Part shown: positions 6,246 through 11,903 of the stretch, piece by piece
How positions within the stretch are numbered: the stretch's first letter is position 1
Layout: each line of letters opens with the position of its first letter
NCBI GenBank assembly: GCA_947593895.1
Contig: CANQDY010000029.1
Location: 1-11,903 of the forward strand
DNA from: an uncultured Bacilli bacterium
Lineage (GTDB): Bacteria; Bacillota_I; Bacilli_A; RFN20; CAG-449
Direction: 5' to 3'
DNA length: 11,903 bases
The notes under the pieces: model-generated
What the model saw: only the letters and a program-made list of their open reading frames with translations
Told to the model about the DNA's origin: nothing
The model's database searches: none
Made by a program: the position numbers and the translations under genes

Positions 6246-7295
6246 TTATCGCAATACATCAATTGTTCTTTTTATGCCCTCCTTAAAAGATACTTTTGGT
6301 GAATAGCCAATACTAATTAACTTTTCTGGATTTTGGATTGCCATCATAAATTTAGAAAAACCCTTTTTTTCATCTTCCTTTGGTAATTCAAAAATCACTT
6401 TTAAATTTCCGTTTGATAGTTCAGAAATAGTTCTAGCAATATCTTTAATTGAAACTGCATCATAAGAAGAAACATTATAAACCTCACTATTAGATCCGTT
6501 AACTAAAATATTTAATAAAGCCATTACTCCATCAGATACATATAAATAAGAACGAACTTGTTCCCCATTTGATTTCATAACAATATCCTCATTATTTAAA
6601 TAGTTATTAATAAATTGAAAAATAACTCTTGTTTCATTTGGTGAATATGTTGGACCATAAATGTAACATAATCGAGCTACATTTACATCAATATGATATT
6701 GATATCCAAAAGATATCGTTAATGTTTCCGAGCAACGCTTTGATTCTGTATAACAAGATCTAACAATTGATGAATCAACAATACCCGGTTGAGATTCAAC
6801 ATATCCATAATCCGGGCAATTCTGCATTCCATATACTTCACCCGATGAAATAAACAAAAACTTGGCATTTTTTTCCTTAGCTAAATTAAGCATATTCAAT
6901 GTGCCATTAACATTCGCATTAATTACATCAACTGGATAATTTGCAAACCAAAAAGGGTTTGCAGGACTTGCTGCATGAATAATAAAATCAATCTCGCCAT
7001 CTATGTTAAAAGATTTAGTCACATCTTGAGTAATAGGAATAACCTTTCCTTGATTGATATATTCCTTATATTTATATAATAAATCAAGAACATCTGGATT
7101 TTTTTCTAGCGCTATAATCTTTACATTAAGGTTAAGTTTACTAGAAACATATAAAACAAAGTCAACAAAATAACGACCAATCAATCCACATGCACCAGTA
7201 AATAAAATAACTTTATCTTGTAATTTAAGATAATCGAAATCTTTATTTTCTAAATAAGCTTTTTCTAATTCAATTTGATAATTTCTTTCGTTCAT
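6246..7295 (-). CDS. NAD-dependent sugar epimerase/dehydratase (extended SDR, UDP-glucuronate decarboxylase-like)
   Basis: An extended short-chain dehydrogenase of 349 residues. The Rossmann loop is FTGACGLIG (residues 32-40), followed by HAASP (107-111), SSGEVYG (150-156) with the catalytic Ser/Thr region, and the Y-x-x-x-K pair at Y182 and K186 in RSCYTESKR. The RSCYxExKR context and the following ARLCYIYGP and RSYLYVSD segments are most like UDP-glucuronate decarboxylases and dTDP-glucose dehydratases. A leader of about 28 residues precedes the Rossmann fold. It starts immediately after the cytidylyltransferase stop codon, so it probably acts on the same activated compound. Pneumococcal loci that make arabinitol are reported to pair an IspD-like cytidylyltransferase with an SDR, so a reductase or epimerase acting on a CDP-linked pentose derivative is possible. 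The substrate is a guess. Confidence 0.85.
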   Translation of the reverse strand: MNERNYQIELEKAYLENKDFDYLKLQDKVILFTGACGLIGRYFVDFVLYVSSKLNLNVKIIALEKNPDVLDLLYKYKEYINQGKVIPITQDVTKSFNIDGEIDFIIHAASPANPFWFANYPVDVINANVNGTLNMLNLAKEKNAKFLFISSGEVYGMQNCPDYGYVESQPGIVDSSIVRSCYTESKRCSETLTISFGYQYHIDVNVARLCYIYGPTYSPNETRVIFQFINNYLNNEDIVMKSNGEQVRSYLYVSDGVMALLNILVNGSNSEVYNVSSYDAVSIKDIARTISELSNGNLKVIFELPKEDEKKGFSKFMMAIQNPEKLISIGYSPKVSFKEGIKRTIDVLR

Positions 7296-8006
7296 TTATT
7301 TCATCCATTCTGCTCGATTTGATTTTAATAATGCTTTAAAAATATCTATATCTTCTGGCGTTGTTAATTTAATATTCTTTTCTGAACCTGATGAGAGGTA
7401 AACTTTTCTACCCATTTCAATTAATAAAGTACAAGTCGCAACTGAAGAAGTAATTCCTTTTTTTAATGCTTCCTGGTGCAATTTTACTAAATCACCTAAT
7501 TTCATTGCCTGAGGAGTTTGTGTCCTTTTTAAATGATCGCGATTTTCTTGTTCTACTGCACTTTCTCCATTTGAAGTAACAAGCATTGCTTCAGCACAAG
7601 GAATAACTGCAATTGCATTACCATATAAAGTACAAACTCGAATACAATCAGAAATAATTTCTTCTGATACCATCGGTCTAATCGCATCATGAATCAAAAC
7701 AATATCATCTTTATTATGTCTAGAAGCAATATCCATTACACCATTTCTGATTGAATCTTGACCATTTTTTCCTCCCGAAACAATATTATCTAATTTTGTA
7801 ATATTAAATTGCTTACAATATGCCCTTAAAATGTCATGCCATCCATCAATACAAACAACTTCAATTGCATCAATATTTGGATGTCTTTGAAAAGCTTCTA
7901 AAGTATAAATAATAATTGGTTTATCATTAACATTAATAAATTGTTTTGGAATGTCTTGATGCATTCTAGCACCCGAACCACCTGCAATAATTAAAGCAAT
8001 ATTCAT
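7296..8006 (-). CDS. IspD/TarI-family cytidylyltransferase
   Basis: A cytoplasmic enzyme that joins CTP to a polyol or sugar phosphate with release of pyrophosphate. Its 236 residues carry the family marks: AGGSGARM (8-15) as the CTP loop, PKQF (20-23), SGGKNGQDSIRNG, IHDAIRPMV (105-113), RTQTPQAMK and IKLTTPEDI (212-220). It could be IspD of isoprenoid synthesis or TarI-like ribitol-5-phosphate cytidylyltransferase; sequence alone does not settle this. The context favours a surface-polymer role: it is embedded with 2-base and 0-base spacings between an AraD-type pentose-phosphate epimerase and a sugar SDR, with chain-length genes downstream. The start ATG at 8006 has AAGGAG 8 bases upstream, inside the end of the preceding gene. 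If the host lacks another IspD, it may serve both uses. Confidence 0.88.
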   Translation of the reverse strand: MNIALIIAGGSGARMHQDIPKQFINVNDKPIIIYTLEAFQRHPNIDAIEVVCIDGWHDILRAYCKQFNITKLDNIVSGGKNGQDSIRNGVMDIASRHNKDDIVLIHDAIRPMVSEEIISDCIRVCTLYGNAIAVIPCAEAMLVTSNGESAVEQENRDHLKRTQTPQAMKLGDLVKLHQEALKKGITSSVATCTLLIEMGRKVYLSSGSEKNIKLTTPEDIDIFKALLKSNRAEWMK

Positions 8007-8008
8007 CT

Positions 8009-8710
8009 CTATTTCTCCTTCTGTCCATAATAAGCATTTTTTCCATGTTTTCTTAAATAATGCTTATCTAATAAATATTTATCCACTCCTATTGATTTAG
8101 AATCAATATTTAAACTTGTAAAATACCCCATCTTAGATACAGTTTCAAGAATTAATGCATTCTCCGCTGCTTTTAATGGAGAACTTCCCCAAGTAAATGG
8201 TCCATGATGTTTGACAAATACTCCTGGTATTTCTCGATAGTTAAAATCCTTAAATGTTTCCACAATTACTTTTCCAGTATTTAATTCATAATCACTTTCA
8301 ATTTCTTCTTTTGTTAGTTTTCTAGTACAAGGTACTGAACCATAAAATGTATCTGCATGTGTGGTACCAAAGGGAATTAAACTCTCTCCCCTTTGAGACA
8401 TTATCGTTGCCCAAGTTGAATGAGTATGAACTACACCTTTAATCTCTTTAAAATTTCGATATAACTCTAAATGAGTTATCGTATCACTAGAGGGATTGAG
8501 ATTTCCTTCAATCACACTTCCATCTTTTAATGATACTACAACCATCATTTCTGGAGTCAAACTTTCATAAGAAACACCACTTGGTTTAATTACTACATAA
8601 CCCTTTTCTCGATCAATTCCTGACGCATTTCCCCAAGTTAAAGTCACTAAGTTGTTTTGGTACAAGAATATATTTGCATCGTATACTTCTTTTTTTAATT
8701 TTTCTAACAT
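8009..8710 (-). CDS. L-ribulose-5-phosphate 4-epimerase (AraD-type class II aldolase fold)
   Basis: A zinc enzyme that interconverts L-ribulose-5-phosphate and D-xylulose-5-phosphate by retro-aldol chemistry in the cytoplasm. All expected parts are present in 233 residues: TWGNASG and IKPSGV for phosphate binding, SSDTITHLELY (D76), zinc ligands H95 and H97 in VHTHSTW, D120 in HADTFYGSVPC, third zinc histidine H169 in VKHHGPFTWG, and the catalytic tyrosine region GKNAYYGQ near the C-terminus (E. coli Y229 equivalent). Elsewhere araD sits with arabinose genes araA and araB, but here it heads a polysaccharide gene block, suggesting it makes a pentulose phosphate for a CDP-pentitol or related unit. 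A GAGGAAG ribosome site precedes the ATG. The recG stop codon is only 49 bases upstream. Confidence 0.92.
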   Translation of the reverse strand: MLEKLKKEVYDANIFLYQNNLVTLTWGNASGIDREKGYVVIKPSGVSYESLTPEMMVVVSLKDGSVIEGNLNPSSDTITHLELYRNFKEIKGVVHTHSTWATIMSQRGESLIPFGTTHADTFYGSVPCTRKLTKEEIESDYELNTGKVIVETFKDFNYREIPGVFVKHHGPFTWGSSPLKAAENALILETVSKMGYFTSLNIDSKSIGVDKYLLDKHYLRKHGKNAYYGQKEK

Positions 8711-8742
8711 GATTCTTCCTCTTAAAAATATTTTACTTTATT

Positions 8743-8771
8743 ATTATAAACTATAAAAGCTAATCAATTAA
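8743..8771 (-). promoter_or_regulatory. Possible promoter of the araD-like operon
   Basis: A reverse-strand TATAAT at 8743-8748 lies 33 bases upstream of the araD-like start. The matching -35 (TTAATT, 17-base spacing) is weak and lies inside the last recG codons. No terminator separates the two genes, so read-through from recG is also possible. Confidence 0.45.
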
Positions 8772-10763
8772 ACTAACTATTTTGTCTTCCTTAATCTTTT
8801 TTTTGCAATATTGATAATAATAGTTATGACTTGGATTATCTAATGTGGAATATATATAATTAACTTCATCTCTAGCAATAGAAAACATTTTAAAATCACT
8901 AATAATGTTTAACGAATTAAATGAAGGAAACCCACTTTGTTGTAATCCAATAAAATCTCCTGGCCCTCTTCTTTTCATATCTTCTTCTGATATTTCAAAT
9001 CCATCAGAGCAACTCTCTAAAAATTTAAGTCGGCTATTATCTTCATCTACATCAAAATGATCCACTAAAAGACAATAAGACTTTTCCCCATCTCTACCTA
9101 CTCTTCCACGTAATTGATGCAGAGAAGCTAAACCAAAACTTTTTGCATTATAGATAATCATACCCCCTGCATTTTTAATATCAATTCCTAATTCAACAAT
9201 TGTTGTAGAAACAATAATGTTAATTTGATTATTTTTAAATTGTTCTAAAATATTAATCTTTTCTTCATTAGGAAGTTTTCCATGTAAAAGTGCTATTTTA
9301 TCTTTAAATATTGGCACAAATTTTTGATAAACTTCTTCACTTGATTGATTATTATCACCTAAACTGATTTTGGGACATACAATAAAAACTTGTCGATTAT
9401 TATTAAGGCAATAATTTATGAGTGATAAAATCTTATCTGAATCGTAATCAACGACTCTTGTAACAACTTGATGTTTTTGACCTGGATATGTTATAAGCGA
9501 AGAAACATCTAAATCACCATAAATAGAAAGAGCCAAAGTTCTAGGAATTGGAGTTGCACTCATTAAAAGTAAATCTACATCTTCACCCTTACTTATTAAA
9601 GTATTTCTTTGATTAACACCAAATCGATGCTGCTCATCAATTATTGCAAGCCCTAAAGAATGATAATTAACATCATCACTAAATACTGCATGAGTTCCAA
9701 CAATAATATCACAATCTCCATTTGCAATTTTTTCTTTTATTTCATTTTTCTCTTTTTCTTTAAGCCCACCAATTAGTAAAACTATATTAATATTATACTT
9801 TTCTAATATACTTTTCACATTTTCGTAATGTTGTCTAGCTAATGAATCAGTTGGGACTAATAAAACACCTTGTTTTCCTCTCAAAAAATTAGCGTATAAA
9901 GAAATTATTCCAACTATCGTTTTGCCTGTACCAACATCACCTTGAAGTAATCGATACATTACATTTTTACTTTTAATATCTAAAACTATTTCTTTAACTG
10001 CTTGAATTTGATCTTTAGTCAATTTATATGATAAAGATAATATAAACTGATTGATTAAATTTGTATCAATATCTTTATTAATAACTTTAATGGCTTTTTT
10101 GTTTTGTTCCCTAATAATTTTATTTTTAAAACAATATTCAAGACACTCTTCAAATTTTAATGTTCTTAAACCTTTACTTATTTCCTCCGTATTTTTTGGA
10201 AAATGAACTAATCGTAAAGCATCCTTATGTTCTAATAAACGATACTTACTAATTAAATAACTAGGAATTCTAGTGCCTGTTAATTCATCAATTCTCTCTA
10301 AAGTTCTTTTAACAATATTGGAATATACACTTTGATTTAATAAACTTGGTAAATGATAGACCGCTTTTAATTGCTCTGATGGAGGAATTTCTCCCTTTTT
10401 TAAATTAATTACATTTAGGGATTTGCTAGATAAATCAAATGTTGCCACGATAGTAAATTGATTTTCTAAATCAAGTATATTCATATAAAATGGGCGATTA
10501 AAGATTTTACACGTATAAAAATGTCCATTTACTGAGATAAAATGAAAAGTAATAATATTTAATTTTCCATGAACAAAACTCCTAGGATTTGATACTAATC
10601 TTCCCAAAATAACAATTCTTTCCTTATCCTTCAAAACATCTTCTGAAGTATAATTAAAAGATTCATAGCGGTATGGAAGATATTCAATCAGTTCCTCGCT
10701 AGAACTAATATTGATTTTCTTTAAATCTTCGATTATATTTTTGGAAGTTGTCAATATTTTCAT
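8760..10763 (-). CDS. recG: ATP-dependent DNA helicase RecG
   Basis: A DNA helicase that remodels stalled forks and recombination intermediates. From ATG 10763 it is 667 residues, slightly shorter than the usual 680-690. The N-terminal third holds the helix and OB-fold wedge region. The helicase core then carries Walker A GDVGTGKT (about 275-282), GTHAVF, the DEQH box with RFGV (376-382), SATPIPRTL (402-410), the RecG-specific STTIVELGIDIKNA, and QLRGRVGR (550-557). The TRG-like end, RRGPGDFIGLQQSGFP, is also typical. The frame is open 4 codons further to ATG 10775, but the GGAGGT ribosome site (10768-10773) lies inside those codons and clearly serves the second ATG. It is directly upstream of the polysaccharide block on the same strand. 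Its leader contains two hairpins. Confidence 0.97.
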   Translation of the reverse strand: MKILTTSKNIIEDLKKINISSSEELIEYLPYRYESFNYTSEDVLKDKERIVILGRLVSNPRSFVHGKLNIITFHFISVNGHFYTCKIFNRPFYMNILDLENQFTIVATFDLSSKSLNVINLKKGEIPPSEQLKAVYHLPSLLNQSVYSNIVKRTLERIDELTGTRIPSYLISKYRLLEHKDALRLVHFPKNTEEISKGLRTLKFEECLEYCFKNKIIREQNKKAIKVINKDIDTNLINQFILSLSYKLTKDQIQAVKEIVLDIKSKNVMYRLLQGDVGTGKTIVGIISLYANFLRGKQGVLLVPTDSLARQHYENVKSILEKYNINIVLLIGGLKEKEKNEIKEKIANGDCDIIVGTHAVFSDDVNYHSLGLAIIDEQHRFGVNQRNTLISKGEDVDLLLMSATPIPRTLALSIYGDLDVSSLITYPGQKHQVVTRVVDYDSDKILSLINYCLNNNRQVFIVCPKISLGDNNQSSEEVYQKFVPIFKDKIALLHGKLPNEEKINILEQFKNNQINIIVSTTIVELGIDIKNAGGMIIYNAKSFGLASLHQLRGRVGRDGEKSYCLLVDHFDVDEDNSRLKFLESCSDGFEISEEDMKRRGPGDFIGLQQSGFPSFNSLNIISDFKMFSIARDEVNYIYSTLDNPSHNYYYQYCKKKIKEDKIVSLID

Positions 10764-10767
10764 TTTT

Positions 10768-10773
10768 ACCTCC
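10768..10773 (-). promoter_or_regulatory. Ribosome site that moves the recG start to 10763
   Basis: GGAGGT on the reverse strand is followed by four As and an ATG at 10763. The longer start at 10775 would overlap this site and has no site of its own, since its upstream bases (GACCCT) are not purine-rich. Confidence 0.8.
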
Positions 10774-10775
10774 AT

Positions 10776-10821
10776 AGGGTCAGGTCATCTTACCTGTCCT
10801 CAAACATTTTAGGAAAATGTT
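10776..10821 (-). promoter_or_regulatory. Two hairpins in the recG leader
   Basis: Reading toward recG, the first hairpin has a perfect 8-bp stem, AACATTTT/AAAATGTT, with a 3-base loop (10803-10821). The second, AGGACAGGT with ACCTGACCCT (10776-10800), ends three bases before the ribosome site and contains ACCT, which could also pair with the AGGT of that site. Neither is followed by a T run, so they are not ordinary terminators. Confidence 0.4.
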
Positions 10822-10829
10822 GTAAACCA

Positions 10830-10838
10830 TGTTATAAT
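10830..10838 (+). promoter_or_regulatory. Possible forward extended -10 promoter divergent from recG
   Basis: TGTTATAAT is a full extended -10 match on the forward strand, but the -35 region is poor. About 45 bases downstream, AGGTGAT with ATG at 10893 looks like a translation start, yet the frame stops after four codons (Met-Leu-Leu-Thr). Confidence 0.35.
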
Positions 10839-11231
10839 ATTAACGATAGGAATATCCTACAAAGCACGAAGAGTTAAGTAGGTGATAATCTTATGTTATT
10901 AACCTGAATATTTATATGTGTAGTCATTCTTACAAATACAAACACTGTGCATTGAACATGTACACTTATCTTTGGATAACAATCTCCTTTCAATTGAATG
11001 ACAGGCAATGTTCCTATTCTTTTTATAGGCATTTATGAAATTTATTCATCCAATTTGCTATGATTTGTATATTCACAAGAATATCATCATTATTACCATA
11101 CTTCTACTGAAAAGAAGATATTACTACCTATTCTCAACAATCTTTTTCTACAATGAATTCTGATGTAATCAAATTTAATAATTTGTTACTTTAAAATAAT
11201 TGTAAGAAGGCCTGTATGAAATCTACAAGCA

Positions 11232-11272
11232 AATATTGGATTCTGATTGAGAATATTTTGGAATCCAAAATT
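11232..11272. repeat. Imperfect inverted repeat
   Basis: Twelve-base arms AATATTGGATTC (11232-11243) and GAATCCAAAATT (11261-11272) match at 11 of 12 positions around a 17-base loop. The loop flank adds a nested ATTCT/AGAAT pairing. No T run follows on either strand. Confidence 0.5.
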
Positions 11273-11535
11273 GAATTAACTTTTGTTCATCTTAAATATA
11301 TTAAAGCAATTATAAAACATTCAAATTGATTTGCTCATTTATTTTAGTATGATTTAGTTACTAATCCTTTTATTTCACCTAAAGAAATTCTTATGCTTCC
11401 TTTTGTTTTATTTAAATAGCATTTAAAATAACATATATTAAACTTTCTGAAAATAATCATATTCAAAACTATATGACCATGTCTAATATTTATATTGATT
11501 CTATTCTTATATTTATACTTCTTAAACTAGTCTTG

Positions 11536-11606
11536 TTTCAAAAAAATATACTATATTAGTGATCTTTTCAATAACTATTTTTCACTAAAATATAGTATTC
11601 TTGAAA
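11536..11606. repeat. Long imperfect stem-loop repeat
   Basis: Arms of 27 bases (11536-11562) and 25 bases (11582-11606) are complementary except for small gaps. They share TTTCAA at the outer end, ATACTATAT in the middle and TAGTGA at the inner end, around a 19-base spacer. Weaker complementarity continues outward (ACTAG/ATAGT). It has the form of a small inverted-repeat element or a structured RNA. Confidence 0.55.
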
Positions 11607-11737
11607 AAACATAGTCATTAAAAGGAATTTATCATTATTGTCCGCATGATTCTTTTTTTACCCTATTTTATCAACTAGTAAAAATTTTAACCTTATCATT
11701 TTGATGAACTTGTTAATCCAATTGTCAAAGAGCACTC

Positions 11738-11765
11738 TTCTTCAACAGTTCTCACCGCTGAAGAA
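11738..11765 (-). repeat. Strong hairpin, better paired as reverse-strand RNA
   Basis: On the reverse strand TTCTTCAGC pairs with GTTGAAGAA over 9 positions with one G-U pair and a 10-base loop. On the forward strand the same site has an A-C mismatch, so if it acts as RNA the reverse strand is the likelier template product. No flanking gene is identified. Confidence 0.45.
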
Positions 11766-11903
11766 TGATTAATATCCTTATTTCTAAGAAGGATTTTCTA
11801 TTCAACTTAATAAACATCTCATCGTTTGATTACTAAGTTAATATTCTTTTCTTTTGTTTTTTATCTATTTTTCTTGTGATTGCTTTTATAATTAATTTTC
11901 ACA

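Larger units (their letters stand above)
10839..11903. other. Gene-free region with several inverted repeats
   Basis: About 1.06 kb in which I find no supportable gene on either strand; every frame is cut by frequent stops and the longest pieces are about 50 codons. It contains the inverted repeats listed separately plus a hairpin ATCCTT/AAGGAT at 11774-11794 followed by four Ts. The texture resembles decayed coding sequence or a lost element, but I could not identify a family. No tRNA or known riboswitch pattern was recognised. Confidence 0.6.

Noticed and set aside
7296..8006. Firm naming as ispD
   Set aside because: IspD and TarI-type enzymes share all visible motifs, and the neighbours argue for a polyol or sugar substrate, so no symbol was given.
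10764..10775. RecG starting at ATG 10775 (Met-Glu-Val-Lys extension)
   Set aside because: The extension is the GGAGGT ribosome site itself, so ATG 10763 is the better start.
10874..11032. 52-residue reverse-strand open frame
   Set aside because: It begins directly after an in-frame stop, has no ribosome site and shows no recognisable motif, so it is probably a chance frame.
1..11903. TGA read as tryptophan (mycoplasma code)
   Set aside because: Conserved tryptophans in several genes are TGG and the genes run full length without in-frame TGA, so the standard bacterial code fits.
1..11903. CRISPR array, tRNA or rRNA
   Set aside because: No regularly spaced direct repeats, cloverleaf-type sequence or rRNA motifs were seen.

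Overview
This 11.9-kb window is AT-rich DNA with Firmicutes-type signals: strong AGGAGG or GGTGAT ribosome sites, TTGaat/TATAAT promoters, and short hairpin plus T-run terminators. The gene set (a Crh/HPr-like protein, alanine racemase, RecG, and a Gram-positive Wzz/CpsD polysaccharide pair) points to a walled, low-GC member of the Bacilli, perhaps near the Erysipelotrichales or relatives of the Mollicutes. The placement is inferred from gene content and composition. Trp is read as TGG, and none of the ten complete genes ends in TGA.

Left part (1-2460): a galU gene leaves the window at the left edge. It is followed by gene-poor DNA holding a decayed IS91-type (HUH) transposase remnant at about 891-1340, and a reverse-strand gene for an unrecognised, possibly secreted protein. 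That gene has a perfect ribosome site and a hydrophobic N-terminus in frame, but no ATG, GTG or TTG at the expected start.

Centre left (2447-3844, + strand): a one-gene unit with its own promoter and terminator encodes an HPr-fold protein. It has Thr in place of the phosphorylatable His15 but keeps the regulatory serine, as in Bacillus Crh. Alanine racemase follows and ends one base from the convergent sugar transferase gene.

Centre right (3846-8710, - strand): a surface-polysaccharide block. In transcription order it holds an AraD-type epimerase, an IspD/TarI-type cytidylyltransferase, a UXS-like short-chain dehydrogenase, a Wzz/CpsC chain-length protein, a CpsD tyrosine kinase and a PglC/CpsE-type initiating phosphoglycosyltransferase. 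The first three could make a CDP-activated pentitol or pentulose, the next two would control polymer length and export, and the last would load the first sugar on undecaprenyl phosphate. Promoters and a terminator suggest three transcription units. No other glycosyltransferase, flippase, polymerase or phosphatase is present, so the pathway must be completed elsewhere.

Right part (8760-11903): recG, whose best start is 12 bases inside the longest open frame, sits just upstream of the polysaccharide block and may read into it. Beyond recG lies about 1.1 kb with no supported gene but several inverted repeats.
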